DNA from: Nodosilinea sp. PGN35
GTDB lineage: Bacteria > Cyanobacteriota > Cyanobacteriia > Phormidesmidales > Phormidesmidaceae
Reading direction: 5' to 3'
Length of the DNA stretch: 64,000 nucleotides
Assembly (NCBI RefSeq): GCF_029109325.1
Contig: NZ_JAQKQJ010000003.1
Location: 186,001 to 250,000, forward strand
Below are positions 37,249-46,699 of the stretch, one piece after another (position 1 is the first letter of the stretch; each line of letters starts with the position of its first letter). The notes beneath the pieces are model-generated. The model made no database searches, was not told where the DNA came from, and worked only from the letters and a program-made list of their open reading frames with translations. Both the position numbers and the translations under genes were made by a program.

Positions 37249-39960
37249 ATGGCTACTCGCCTCTGGAACTTTCTCACCACCGACATTCGCGACCTGGTTT
37301 CGCTCAACACTATCGACGGTGCCGCCGATGCTGCCGATGCAGTGCTGGGCCTGGCGGAGATACTGGCCGAGGAAGGCCCCAACGTGCAAAAGCTGGCCCC
37401 GCTGGTGAACCAGCTCGACTCGCTGCTCGATGCCCTCAATTCGCCCCTGGGTAAGCTGGTGGGCGCAACCCTGCCCTTTGTCTCGATCGGCACCGGGCTG
37501 CTGAAGTTTTATCTGGAGACTACGCAGCAAGACCCGACCTTGGCCCAGTCCGTAGCGCTGGTGAGCCAGGCAGCGTATCTGGAGAGCTTTCGAGAATTTG
37601 TTAAGCAGCATCCCAAGGTGGAGCAATGGCTGAACGCCAAGGACGGTACACCCCAGGCCAAAACCATTACCCCTGCGCTCAAAGCCCTGGGCCACTTTGA
37701 GCTAACGGAAAAAGAGGCCCGCTTTGCCCTGCTGTACTTTCATCAGTCGGCGCTGGCGCAGGCGTTTAATGAGGCTCTAAATGCGCGACTGGTGCAGCTG
37801 GGGGCAACCCCCGAGCAGGCCAACCGGATTGCTGAAGCCGTTGCCAAAAATACAAATCGGCATATGCGAAATGCGATCGCCGATGCCGCCCCCGCTATCC
37901 AGCGCGTCGCTGAGTGGTACCGCACGGGCGGCGACCAGGTGTTTGAAAAGTACCTCAGCATCGACACCTATCTCGCAGAACGCATCGCTCCCTGCCCCCA
38001 TCAGCCGGTCTTTGCGGAGAGCTTCACCTTTAACGACATCTACGTGCCCCTGAAGGCCCAGGCGCTAACCTCCGCTGGGGAACCCGACAACGCTAAACAA
38101 CCCTTCGTTCTAGAGGACTGGGCCAAGCGATGCCTCAGCGACCCCACCCGGGCGGGCCAGGTGATGTTTGTGCAGGGTGGGCCGGGGCGGGGCAAGAGCG
38201 TGTTTTGCCGCATGTTTGCCGACTGGGTGCACCGCTACGAGCACCCCCGCTGGACGCCGATTCTGATTCGCCTGCGGGATGTGGCGGTGCTGTCGAATGA
38301 TTTTGAGGAGACGCTGGCCAAGGCGATCGATCGCGACTTTGCCAAGACCGACTCCGGCTGGCTCACCGATCGCAACGTCAACTTCCTCTTTATTCTCGAC
38401 GGCTTTGACGAACTGTTGATGGAGGGCCGCACCAACGGCGGGCTTGATAAATTTCTTGACCAGGTGGGGCGGTTTCAAGAACAGTGCGCCAGAAATTCTG
38501 AAAAGAACCATCGGGTGCTGATCACAGGCCGCACCCTGTCGCTGTACGCGATCGAGCGCAGCCTGCCTCCCAATCTGGAGCGGGTCGAAATTTTGCCGAT
38601 GGATGATGAGCTGCAAGATCAGTGGTTCACCAAATGGGGCAGGCTCATGGGCCAAGACCCCAACTACCTCAAGGGCATTCTCAAAGACCCGTGCCTGCCC
38701 GATCGCCTGCAAGAGCTAGCCCGCGAGCCGCTGCTGCTGTACCTGCTCGGAGCCATGCATCGCGATGGTGCCCTGCGGCTAGGGATGTTCGAGGGTGCCG
38801 AAGGCGCTAAGGCCAAAGTGCTGATCTATGAGACCGCCCTGGATTGGGTGCTGACCCAACAGCGCCCTGACTGGCTGAACCGCGACATTGCCGAACTCGA
38901 CACCGAGAGCCTGCGCCGCATTCTGATGGAGGCGGGGCTGTGTGTGGTGCAGTCGGGCATGGAGTTTGCGCGGATTAGTGCGATCGCCCAGCGCCTTCAG
39001 CAAGACAGCGCCGCCAAACAGTTCCTCGACGCCGCCCAGCAGCGCCTGCAAGACAGCGAGGCCCCCCTCCGCAATGCCCTCGCTGCCTTCTACATGCAGT
39101 CGGGCCGCCAGGGCGAAGGCTCGATCGAGTTTGTTCACAAAAGCTTTGGCGAATTTCTCTGCGCCGAACGCATCGTCAAAAGCCTGATCGACTGGTGCCA
39201 ACCCGGTCGCAACCGTGAATACGACATTCAAGACCCCGATTTTTGCTGGCAGGTGTATGACTTGCTAGGCTGCAATGTATTGACCCCGGAAATCCTAGAG
39301 TTAATTATGCAGCTACTTCTAGATTGTGCTGGCGACGAACTTCCAAGGCTTTTTGATCGTCTTTACGGCTTTTATCTAAGTTGGCAAGATGGCGACTTCA
39401 TCGATTCGTTGACTGAGAACTTGCCGCAAAGGAAACAGCGTCAAATTCAAGACTTTAGAAATAATTCCGATCAAAAACTTGGAATAAGGCAAATAGATGT
39501 CTTTGTTGGACTGAATACACTCTGCCTGATTTTGAGCATTAAAAACTTGTCATCGATAGAAAAAGACGATTTCTATCCTTTTGGGAACCCTGGCAAGCTT
39601 AAGAACGAAGATTGGACCTACCTTCAACTTGCCAGGCTTATAGATTATAGCTCGTGTGTTTCACCAACTATATTTCTGAGAGTGGTTGGCCCTCACTTAG
39701 AGGGAGTCAACATGAGTAGACAATTTCTTGAGAGCGCAAACTTGAGTTTCCTGAATTTAGAAAATGTCAATCTTCAGAACTCATTTTTGTTTGCCGCTAA
39801 TCTCACAAATTCCAATTTGAGGAATGCGAATTTAACTGGAGCAAGACTAGAAGGCATCCATTGGAATGAAGATACTAACTGGGATAATGTAATTGGCCTC
39901 GACCAAGCGATCGGCGTTTCTGATTTCCTGAAGCAACATTTGAACATGAACCGCCCGTAG
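37249..39960 (+). CDS. NACHT-domain STAND ATPase with C-terminal pentapeptide repeats
   Basis: 903 residues from the ATG at 37249. Residues 1-250 are helical (MATRLWNFLTTDIRDLV, then GVTPEQANRIAEA-like stretches), with no recognised catalytic domain. Walker A is GGPGRGKS near 309-316 and Walker B FLFILDGFDELL near 379-389, followed by NACHT helical regions up to about 690. Near the end, ANLSFLNLENVNLQNS and NLTNSNLRNANLTGARLEG form A(D/N)LxN pentapeptide repeats. DNA from about 39250 on turns visibly AT-rich compared with the GC-rich first three quarters, so the sensor end may have been acquired separately. NACHT/STAND proteins of this form act in bacterial signalling or anti-phage defence; the role here is inferred. 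Confidence 0.85.
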   Translation: MATRLWNFLTTDIRDLVSLNTIDGAADAADAVLGLAEILAEEGPNVQKLAPLVNQLDSLLDALNSPLGKLVGATLPFVSIGTGLLKFYLETTQQDPTLAQSVALVSQAAYLESFREFVKQHPKVEQWLNAKDGTPQAKTITPALKALGHFELTEKEARFALLYFHQSALAQAFNEALNARLVQLGATPEQANRIAEAVAKNTNRHMRNAIADAAPAIQRVAEWYRTGGDQVFEKYLSIDTYLAERIAPCPHQPVFAESFTFNDIYVPLKAQALTSAGEPDNAKQPFVLEDWAKRCLSDPTRAGQVMFVQGGPGRGKSVFCRMFADWVHRYEHPRWTPILIRLRDVAVLSNDFEETLAKAIDRDFAKTDSGWLTDRNVNFLFILDGFDELLMEGRTNGGLDKFLDQVGRFQEQCARNSEKNHRVLITGRTLSLYAIERSLPPNLERVEILPMDDELQDQWFTKWGRLMGQDPNYLKGILKDPCLPDRLQELAREPLLLYLLGAMHRDGALRLGMFEGAEGAKAKVLIYETALDWVLTQQRPDWLNRDIAELDTESLRRILMEAGLCVVQSGMEFARISAIAQRLQQDSAAKQFLDAAQQRLQDSEAPLRNALAAFYMQSGRQGEGSIEFVHKSFGEFLCAERIVKSLIDWCQPGRNREYDIQDPDFCWQVYDLLGCNVLTPEILELIMQLLLDCAGDELPRLFDRLYGFYLSWQDGDFIDSLTENLPQRKQRQIQDFRNNSDQKLGIRQIDVFVGLNTLCLILSIKNLSSIEKDDFYPFGNPGKLKNEDWTYLQLARLIDYSSCVSPTIFLRVVGPHLEGVNMSRQFLESANLSFLNLENVNLQNSFLFAANLTNSNLRNANLTGARLEGIHWNEDTNWDNVIGLDQAIGVSDFLKQHLNMNRP

Positions 39961-40096
39961 GGTGTGTTCTGCTGGCCGATATCCTCAGCAAAACTGCACC
40001 ATCCCTCGTCCAGCCAACGCACCAAAACTCATTCATCAAAGCATTCGCCGCCGCCAGAAACCCAGTTTCTAGATCCTACAGGTCAGTAAATTATTG

Positions 40097-40294
40097 CTAC
40101 CTGCCCAACACTGTCGAGACAATCACCGTCACCGTTGTCGCTGCAATCAGACTAAAAGCAAGCTGAACTACCCACTGAGTCGCTTTTTGGTAGTTGTCAA
40201 ACTTCTGGTTAAACCGCTCAACTTCCTGCTTCAGCTCCCGAATCTCGGCAATCACCTGTTGCGAGTCGCTTCTATCGTCCGTTGCTTGGGCCAT
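40097..40294 (-). CDS. Small coiled-coil protein with one TM helix
   Basis: 65 residues from the ATG at 40294 (MAQATDDRSDSQQVIAEIRE); an in-frame ATG at 40321 would add nine residues. The helix IAEIRELKQEVERFNQKFDNYQK is a heptad-type coiled coil. It leads into a C-terminal membrane anchor (WVVQLAFSLIAATTVTVIVS). It is convergent with the NACHT-pentapeptide gene and divergent from the Uma2 gene. The design recalls XhlA-like or toxin-like small membrane proteins; no family is certain. Confidence 0.55.
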   Translation of the reverse strand: MAQATDDRSDSQQVIAEIRELKQEVERFNQKFDNYQKATQWVVQLAFSLIAATTVTVIVSTVLGR

Positions 40295-40403
40295 CACAGG
40301 TAACAGGTATGCTTTATCCATCCATCTTACTGCACTCCTTAAGCCAAGCGATTTGAGGAGGTTTTTTCTGTGGCACCATAGGGGTACAGCATTGCAAAGG
40401 CCC

Positions 40404-41051
40404 ATGGTCACTAGCGCCTCCACAATCCAATCACCCATTGCCCTTGGCGAACAACGGGTGACGCTGCGCGGCCTGGACTGGCGGGCTTACCAGCAAATTT
40501 ACCAAGCCTTGCCCCAGACCCGTGCGGTTCGCTTTACCTACGATCGCGGTGCGCTCGAAATCACCATGCCCCTCGAAGACCACGAATTTGCCGTTCGCCT
40601 GATTGAGCTGTTTATTCGCATTCTGGTCGTAGAGCGAGGGCTAAAAATCAAAACCCTGGGCTCCACCACCCTCGATCGCGAAGATTTAGATCGCGGTGCC
40701 GAGCCCGACAACGCTTACTACATTCAAAACCAGCCCCTGGTTGCGGGCAAAATCATTGACCTGCAAACCGACCCACCCCCAGATTTGGTGGTGGAAGTTG
40801 ACATTACCCACACCGATATTGACAAGCTCAGCCTCTACGCCAACCTGGGAATACCAGAATTTTGGCGCTACAACGGCAAGATCTGGCGCATTTATCAGCT
40901 TGAAAACGAAATGTATCGAGAAGTTCAGGCCAGCCCAACGTTTCCCCTGGTGGCTAAAGCCAAACTGTACGAGTTCTTAGCCCAAGCCAAGCTAGACGAA
41001 GTTGACGCAGAATTAAACCTCCGGCAGTGGCTGCAATCTTTGGCCAAATAG
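40404..41051 (+). CDS. Uma2 family (DUF820) predicted endonuclease
   Basis: 215 residues from the ATG at 40404; an earlier in-frame start would overlap the opposite gene. Uma2 blocks are TLRGLDWRAYQQIYQALP, LEITMPLEDHEFAVRLIELF, GAEPDNAYYIQN and PPPDLVVEVDITHTDIDKL, where Asp and Glu supply the PD-(D/E)XK metal site. LGIPEFWRYNGKIWRIYQL follows. These proteins are hugely amplified in cyanobacteria and are predicted nucleases, perhaps linked to mobile DNA or defence. No partner gene is evident. Confidence 0.85.
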   Translation: MVTSASTIQSPIALGEQRVTLRGLDWRAYQQIYQALPQTRAVRFTYDRGALEITMPLEDHEFAVRLIELFIRILVVERGLKIKTLGSTTLDREDLDRGAEPDNAYYIQNQPLVAGKIIDLQTDPPPDLVVEVDITHTDIDKLSLYANLGIPEFWRYNGKIWRIYQLENEMYREVQASPTFPLVAKAKLYEFLAQAKLDEVDAELNLRQWLQSLAK

Positions 41052-41101
41052 CTCAGTATCCTCAGCAAAATCGGCTCGCAAAAGCCAGGTTCTCGCAGAT
41101 T

Positions 41102-41809
41102 TTACAGCTCTAAAGCCAGGTTCACCGCCGCCTCGGCGTGGATGCGGGTAGTGGGAAACAGGGGCACCGTTGCGGTGGCATCGCCCACCAGCAGCTCTAG
41201 CTCGGTGCAGCCCAAGATCACGCCCTCGGCCCCGGCGGTGGCCAGTTGCTCACAGAGCGCCACCACGGCCTGGCGAGAGGCGGGGGTGAACTGGCCCCGG
41301 CAGAGTTCGTCGTAGATGATGCGGTGTACGGCCTCTCGCCCTGGCTCATCGGGCACCAGCACCTCAAGGCCGTGCTGGGTCAGGCGATCGCGGTAAAAGT
41401 CTTGTTCCATGGTGAACCGGGTGCCGAGCAGGCCGATGCGCCCCATTCCCTGGGCCTTGACGCAGTTGGCGGTGACATCGGCGATGTGCACCAGCGGAAT
41501 CGAAATCCGGGCTTCAATGTCGTCGGCCAGGCGGTGCATGGTGTTGGCGCACACCAGCACCATGCTGGCCCCAGCCATCTGTAGCTTTTGGGCCGCTTCT
41601 ACCAGAATCTCTGAGATCTCATCCCATTGCCCATCGTGCTGAAGGGTGGCCATATCGGCAAAATCTACCGAAAACAAAATCACCTTGGCGGAGTGCAGCC
41701 CGCCGCGCCGTGCCCGTGTGGTCTGGTTGAGAATGCGGTAGTACTCTATAGATGACTCCCAACTCATGCCGCCAATCAGGCCAATGGTTTTCATCGGAGA
41801 ATGGGTCAT
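41102..41809 (-). CDS. Aspartate/glutamate racemase family protein
   Basis: 235 residues; MKTIGLIGGMSWESS at residue 6 may be the real start (41794). Two catalytic cysteines appear in VLVCANTMHRLAD near residue 87 and in VILGCTELELLVG near 200, the paired cysteines of cofactor-independent amino-acid racemases. It is nearer to aspartate-racemase/YgeA than to MurI by its start motif. It would interconvert L- and D-amino acids, or act on a related substrate. Convergent with the Uma2 gene. Confidence 0.85.
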   Translation of the reverse strand: MTHSPMKTIGLIGGMSWESSIEYYRILNQTTRARRGGLHSAKVILFSVDFADMATLQHDGQWDEISEILVEAAQKLQMAGASMVLVCANTMHRLADDIEARISIPLVHIADVTANCVKAQGMGRIGLLGTRFTMEQDFYRDRLTQHGLEVLVPDEPGREAVHRIIYDELCRGQFTPASRQAVVALCEQLATAGAEGVILGCTELELLVGDATATVPLFPTTRIHAEAAVNLALEL

Positions 41810-41980
41810 AGGGCCACCGCTGAGAGGTCGTGCCCACCGTACACCACCTTTCCGGAGCGATGGGTTAAGGTTGCGTAAACCTGCAAAAGCCTGACAACGT
41901 TGAGCCGAATTATCTCAGCCCGCCGTTCTTAAAACCTGCCCCCTGGTGCCCCTTAACTGTTGCCCCTTAGCAATTGGCCT

Positions 41981-42340
41981 ATGACTGTTTCTCCTGATGC
42001 TACCCCCTACGCCCCCCTCAGTGTTGAGGCCCTGGCCCAACGCCTGGCTGAGGCCGACGATGCCGTGCAGCTAATTGATGTGCGCGAACCCAGCGAACTT
42101 GAGCTGGCCAGTCTGCCCGGTTTTGACAACCTGCCCTTGAGCGAGTTTGCCGACTGGTCAGAGACCATCCACAGCCGCTTTGAGCGCGATCGCGAAACCA
42201 TTGTGCTCTGCCACCACGGCATGCGATCGGCCCAGATGTGCGGCTGGCTGGCCCAGCAGGGTTTTACCCAGCTCAAGAATGTAACCGGCGGCATCGACGC
42301 CTATGCCCTGATGGTCGATCGCACCGTGCCCCGCTACTAG
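41981..42340 (+). CDS. Single-domain rhodanese
   Basis: 119 residues from the ATG at 41981. LIDVREPSELELASLPG and LPLSEFADW are standard rhodanese blocks. The active-site loop is CHHGMRSAQMCGWL with the persulfide-forming Cys near residue 74. NVTGGIDAY ends the fold. It transfers sulfane sulfur in the cytoplasm. Only 18 bases separate it from the membrane NACHT gene downstream, so the two are likely co-transcribed. Confidence 0.85.
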   Translation: MTVSPDATPYAPLSVEALAQRLAEADDAVQLIDVREPSELELASLPGFDNLPLSEFADWSETIHSRFERDRETIVLCHHGMRSAQMCGWLAQQGFTQLKNVTGGIDAYALMVDRTVPRY

Positions 42341-42358
42341 CCTGTTTGGGTTTTCCCC

Positions 42359-44077
42359 ATGGTGACGACTTTTCTGCGATCGCTGCTCCCCAGCCAGCCC
42401 CCCACGGCGGCCAGCCTCAAGGCTCTGGCCCAGGCGGTCGATCGCCAGATTGCAGCTCATCGGATGGGGCTGCCCCTGGCTGCCCCGCGCCGCGATATTC
42501 CCATGAACTACCGGGTATGGGGCCTCAAGTTTGGCAGCCAGGACAACGAGGTGCTGACCTCGGTGGGGGCGATCGCCGACCGGTTTGGGCGCGACGGCAT
42601 TGACGGTCGCCTGCTGATTTTGGGCGAGGCAGGGGTCGGTAAAACCCACACCCTGCTGGCGGTGGGCGAAATTTTGTTGAAGCGCGGCGGGCCGGTGCCG
42701 GTGCTGGTGGATGTCTCGGCCTGGGCCGGAGAAACCCTGCGCGAGTGGCTGATAGCCAGCCTGTGGCGCGAGTACCGGGTGGCCAAAGCCGACGCCAGCT
42801 ACTGGATTGACCATGCCCAGCTCACCCTGTTGATCGACGGCTTTGACCACCTGCCCACCGCCCAAAAGCGCCGATGCGGTGCGGCGATTGAAACCCTGCT
42901 GCGCAGCAACCCCAACCAAACCGCCCTGCTCTGCTGTCGCCGCCAGGTGCTCGAAGCGTCGGGGCTGACCTTTGACCAGTTCAACGGCGGGGTGAATATC
43001 ATTCCCCTGGCGGCCCAGCAGGTCAAAGACTACGTGCTGGGCCAAAACCGACCCGAGCTGTGGCCGGTGATCAAAACCAGCAAGCTGCTTCAGCAGCTGG
43101 CCCGACTGCCCCTGGTGCTGAATTTGCTGGTGGCCATGCCCGACCTGATCGCGCCGCCCCTGCGCAGCCGGGCCGACCTGGTGCAGCGCTATGTGGATCA
43201 GGGCATTGCTAAGGCCAAAGGCAATCCGGCCCAGCACCGGGCGGCTCTGGGCTGGCTGGCCGAGCAGCTCCATCAGCGCCCCCGCATTTTTTATTTAGAC
43301 GATCTAGATCGAGGCTGGCTGCCCAATCCTCGCCAGCTGCTCTACCGGCTGCTGTTGGGGGTAGCGATCGCCCTGATTCTGGGGCTGGTGGGGGGCAATC
43401 TGCTGCTGGGGGTGGCTCTGGGGCTGATGGCTTCCCAAATCGATCTGGAGAGTTTTCCCTACGTGCAGCGGGGGCTGGCGATCGCCCCCCTGGGCCGTCT
43501 GGTCTCCCTGGCGCTCACCTGCGGCGGGCTGGCTCTGGTGCTGGGTCTCGGTCTGGGCGGCGGAGCTGCGCTGCTGCTGTCCCCCTTTGGTCGGGGGGCC
43601 GTCGGCTTTGCTGGAGCCGGGGCGGTCGGAGCGGTGGCGGGCTGGAGCCTGGGACTCATCGGCCTGCTCCAGGGGGGAATCGCCGGGGCTGTGCAGCTGC
43701 GGCAGCGCCCCAATCAGGACGTGGTTCTGGCTCTGCGGAACGCGGTGGTGCTGGTGGTGCTGCTGGGGGCGATCGTGGTGCTGTTGCTGGCACTCCCGGC
43801 GGTGGTGGGCGGCCAGCCGCCGCTGACGCTGCTGCCCCCGAGCCGCCTGCGGCTGCTGATTGGGTGTCTGACGGTACTCGCCCTGTGGCTGTCCGGTGGG
43901 TTGCAGCACGGCCTGGTGCGGCTGCTGCTGGCGGGCAAGGCGGAGCTGCCCCTGGCGGCTCGACCCTGGCTCGATGCTATGGTCAAGGCCGGGCTGCTGC
44001 GGCGCTGCGGCGGTGGCTATAGTTTTGGCCACGAAGAGCTGCGCCAGGCTATGGTCAAAGAGAAAGACCGGCCCTAG
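42359..44077 (+). CDS. Membrane-embedded NACHT ATPase
   Basis: 572 residues. Walker A is LGEAGVGKTHTLL (89-96) and Walker B LTLLIDGFDHLP (about 156-164). The NACHT helical part runs to about 320. Residues about 325-525 contain six to eight hydrophobic helices rich in Gly/Leu (GVAIALILGLVGGNLLLGVA and others), including the RQRPNQDV segment seen in similar cyanobacterial NACHT membrane proteins. The C-terminal winged-helix-like end (LLRRCGGGYSFGHEELRQAM) resembles the NACHT tail. So the ATPase brackets a membrane channel-like region. It follows a rhodanese closely. Function unknown; signalling or defence is possible. Confidence 0.75.
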   Translation: MVTTFLRSLLPSQPPTAASLKALAQAVDRQIAAHRMGLPLAAPRRDIPMNYRVWGLKFGSQDNEVLTSVGAIADRFGRDGIDGRLLILGEAGVGKTHTLLAVGEILLKRGGPVPVLVDVSAWAGETLREWLIASLWREYRVAKADASYWIDHAQLTLLIDGFDHLPTAQKRRCGAAIETLLRSNPNQTALLCCRRQVLEASGLTFDQFNGGVNIIPLAAQQVKDYVLGQNRPELWPVIKTSKLLQQLARLPLVLNLLVAMPDLIAPPLRSRADLVQRYVDQGIAKAKGNPAQHRAALGWLAEQLHQRPRIFYLDDLDRGWLPNPRQLLYRLLLGVAIALILGLVGGNLLLGVALGLMASQIDLESFPYVQRGLAIAPLGRLVSLALTCGGLALVLGLGLGGGAALLLSPFGRGAVGFAGAGAVGAVAGWSLGLIGLLQGGIAGAVQLRQRPNQDVVLALRNAVVLVVLLGAIVVLLLALPAVVGGQPPLTLLPPSRLRLLIGCLTVLALWLSGGLQHGLVRLLLAGKAELPLAARPWLDAMVKAGLLRRCGGGYSFGHEELRQAMVKEKDRP

Positions 44078-44079
44078 GG

Positions 44080-44114
44080 GGCGATCGCGCCCTTAAAAAA
44101 AAAGCGCGATCGCC
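44080..44114. repeat. HIP1-based inverted repeat with A-rich loop
   Basis: GGCGATCGCGC (44080-44090) pairs with GCGCGATCGCC (44104-44114) around CCCTTAAAAAAAAA. Both arms are HIP1 palindromes. It directly follows the membrane NACHT gene and may stop transcription. Confidence 0.65.
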
Positions 44115-44336
44115 AACTCTGTTGGATTGGCGTCATCTAAACCGCGCTCCGGTGCGTACAGTATCGAGGTAGAGCTAACGCTGCGGTTTACCGGAGGGCT
44201 GTGGTCAGGCGCTGCCTCCCTCAGCGGTCTCTCAGGTAAATCGGCCAAACTCTATTCCGCAGGCGCAGCCCGGTTAGACTGGCCTGGGTCTGCGCCCAAC
44301 GCCCGCCGCCTCTGCTCTATACCCTTGACCAGCCCT

Positions 44337-46613
44337 ATGCCGTCGTCTGTTTCTAGGTCTGTCTCTAGACCGACCGATAAGGCTAAAGCGCGCCCGCTGG
44401 TGCGCTGGGCTACCCTGGTGATGGCGGCGGCGGTGGGGCTGGCCGCGGCTATCGTGCTGGCCTGGTTTGCGGGGGAAGCGCACACTACCCAGGTGTTTGC
44501 CCAGCTTCAGCGGTTGCAGAGTCAGCCGCCGACCTGGCTGGGGGTGCCCATGGTGGCGGCTGAATACCTGGTGGCCCCCACGGTGGTGCTGTTGCTGCTG
44601 GCCTACGCGATTACGCGGCTGTCGCCTCAGCCCCGGCCCTGGTCGCGGTGCGTGGTAGTTGGCATTTTGCTGGCCCTGGTGGGGCGCTACCTGCTGTGGC
44701 GCTGCCTTTCGACCCTCAACCTGGCCTCCCCCCTAGAGGGTACCCTCAGCCTGGGGCTGCTGGGGATGGAGCTGTTTGGCCTGATTTCCAGCATTCTTCA
44801 GCTGCTGCTGCTGCTGCGGGTGCGCGATCGCCGCCCCCAGGCCGATCGCCTCGAGCAGGACGTGCTCCAGGGCCGCTACCTGCCCTGGGTCGATGTGTTT
44901 ATTCCCACCTACGACGAGCCGGCCTTTATTCTGCGGCGCACCATCATCGGCTGTCAGGCCCTGCACTACCCGCGCAAAACTATCTATCTGCTAGACGACA
45001 CCCGCCGCCCCGAGATTCAGGCCATGGCCGCTGAGCTGGGGTGCAACTATATCTCCCGCCCCGACAACCACCATGCCAAGGCGGGCAATCTCAACTACGC
45101 CATAGAGCACGCCAGGGCAGCGGGTCGCCCTGGGGGGGAGTTGATTGCCTCCTTCGACGCTGACTTTGTGCCCACCCGCAATTTTCTCTGCCGCACGGTG
45201 GGCTTTTTTCAGCGGCCTACCGTGGGCCTGGTGCAGACCCCCCAGAGTTTCTACAATGCCGACCCAATTGCCCGCAATCTCGGTCTAGAGGGGGTACTCA
45301 CCCCCGAAGAAGAGGTGTTTTACCGCCAGATTCAGCCCATGCGCGACGGGGTGGGCAGTGTGGTCTGCTCGGGTACGTCTTTTGTGGTGCGGCGCAGCGC
45401 CCTCGAAGCGACCGGCGGCTTCGTCACCGAGTCGCTGAGCGAAGACTACTTCACCGCCGTGCGTCTGGCCGCCCAGGGTAACGAGGTGATCTACCTCGAC
45501 GAAAAACTCAGCGCGGGCCTGGCCGCCGAAGACATTGCCGCCCACGCCAGCCAGCGGTTGCGCTGGGCCAGGGGCACCCTGCAAGCCTTTTTCATCGACT
45601 CCAACCCGCTGACCATTCCAGGGCTCAGCCCCATGCAGCGGCTGGGCCACCTGGAGGGATTGCTGCACTGGTTCAGCAGCATTCCCCGCATTGGGTTCTT
45701 GCTCATGCCCCTGGCCTACTCGTTTCTCAACGTGATTCCAATTCGGGCGACGACGCAGGAATTGCTCTACTACTTTGTGCCCTACTACCTGGTGCAGCTG
45801 ACGGTGTTTGCCTGGCTGAATGAGCGATCGCGCTCGGCCCTGCTGTCCGATATCTACTCCCTGGTGCTGGTATTTCCGCTGGCGGCTACGGTGGTGCAGG
45901 CCATGGTCAACCCCTTCTCGCGGGGGTTTCAGGTGACCCCCAAGGGCACCTCCAGCCAGGGGTTTCAGTTCAACTGGCGGCTGGGCTGGCCCCTGGTGGT
46001 GCTGTTTGGCCTCACCGCCGTCAGCCTGTGGCGCAACCTGGGCCTGATGCTGACGGTAGACGGCTTGCAGCTGCGGGGCCTCACCCTGGGCTGGCTGTGG
46101 AGCGCCTACAACCTGGTGATGATCGCCGTCGCCCTGCTGATTTTGCTGGATGTGCCTCGCCCCGATCCCCAGGTGTGGTTCGATCTGCGGCGCGTGATTC
46201 GGCTGTCGCCTCGGGGGCTTGCAGGGCAGGGCAAAACCTGGTGGGGAATTACCACGTTGATCTCTGAGGCGGGGGTAGAAGTGGCCCTCACCCAGGGCGC
46301 TACCCCCACCTATCCGCTCAGTCCGGGAATGGCGGTAGATCTCACCCTGGCGGAGGAGGCGATCGCCCTGGAGGGTATGATCACCGCCGTTGGCACCGAG
46401 GGCGAGTACCCGTGGGTGCGGGTGCAGTTTGGCCCCGTTGCCCCCGCCAGCTACCGCGCCCTGGTCACCACCCTGTTTTGCCGCCCCGGCCAGTGGAAGC
46501 GGTGGAACAGCCCCGGCGAGCTGCAATCCCTCGGGCTGCTGCTGCGGGTGCTGTTTTGGCCGCGCCGGGTGGGCCGCCGCAGCCCCACGGCGGTGCCAGT
46601 GGTGAAGGGATAA
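44337..46613 (+). CDS. Cellulose synthase-like processive GT2 with PilZ-like tail
   Basis: 758 residues from the ATG at 44337; a longer TTG frame is rejected because its extra residues do not look coding. Four N-terminal membrane helices precede the GT2 core: IPTYDEPAFILRR, YLLDDTRRPEIQ (first Asp pair), SFDADFVP (DxD), LSEDYFTAVRL (TED-like) and QRLRWARGTLQ (QxxRW). More membrane helices and a C-terminal domain with RRVIRLSPRGL and LISEAGVEVAL follow, like a weakened PilZ that binds cyclic-di-GMP. It should polymerise a beta-glucan such as cellulose and export it. No bcsB-like partner is present. Confidence 0.88.
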   Translation: MPSSVSRSVSRPTDKAKARPLVRWATLVMAAAVGLAAAIVLAWFAGEAHTTQVFAQLQRLQSQPPTWLGVPMVAAEYLVAPTVVLLLLAYAITRLSPQPRPWSRCVVVGILLALVGRYLLWRCLSTLNLASPLEGTLSLGLLGMELFGLISSILQLLLLLRVRDRRPQADRLEQDVLQGRYLPWVDVFIPTYDEPAFILRRTIIGCQALHYPRKTIYLLDDTRRPEIQAMAAELGCNYISRPDNHHAKAGNLNYAIEHARAAGRPGGELIASFDADFVPTRNFLCRTVGFFQRPTVGLVQTPQSFYNADPIARNLGLEGVLTPEEEVFYRQIQPMRDGVGSVVCSGTSFVVRRSALEATGGFVTESLSEDYFTAVRLAAQGNEVIYLDEKLSAGLAAEDIAAHASQRLRWARGTLQAFFIDSNPLTIPGLSPMQRLGHLEGLLHWFSSIPRIGFLLMPLAYSFLNVIPIRATTQELLYYFVPYYLVQLTVFAWLNERSRSALLSDIYSLVLVFPLAATVVQAMVNPFSRGFQVTPKGTSSQGFQFNWRLGWPLVVLFGLTAVSLWRNLGLMLTVDGLQLRGLTLGWLWSAYNLVMIAVALLILLDVPRPDPQVWFDLRRVIRLSPRGLAGQGKTWWGITTLISEAGVEVALTQGATPTYPLSPGMAVDLTLAEEAIALEGMITAVGTEGEYPWVRVQFGPVAPASYRALVTTLFCRPGQWKRWNSPGELQSLGLLLRVLFWPRRVGRRSPTAVPVVKG

Positions 46614-46699
46614 GCTCAGCCGACGGGTTAACCATTGCCGTCGAAACACTCTATGATGGCGGCTAATTCCATGCCCCGCTGTCGCCCCTTGCTTCACCT

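Noticed and set aside
42158..43273. 371-codon open frame antisense to the rhodanese and membrane NACHT genes
   Set aside because: No family features; the sense strand has clear rhodanese and Walker motifs.
45285..46697. 470-codon open frame antisense to the GT2 gene
   Set aside because: Product is Gln/His/Arg-rich nonsense without motifs, while the plus strand encodes a complete cellulose-synthase-like protein.
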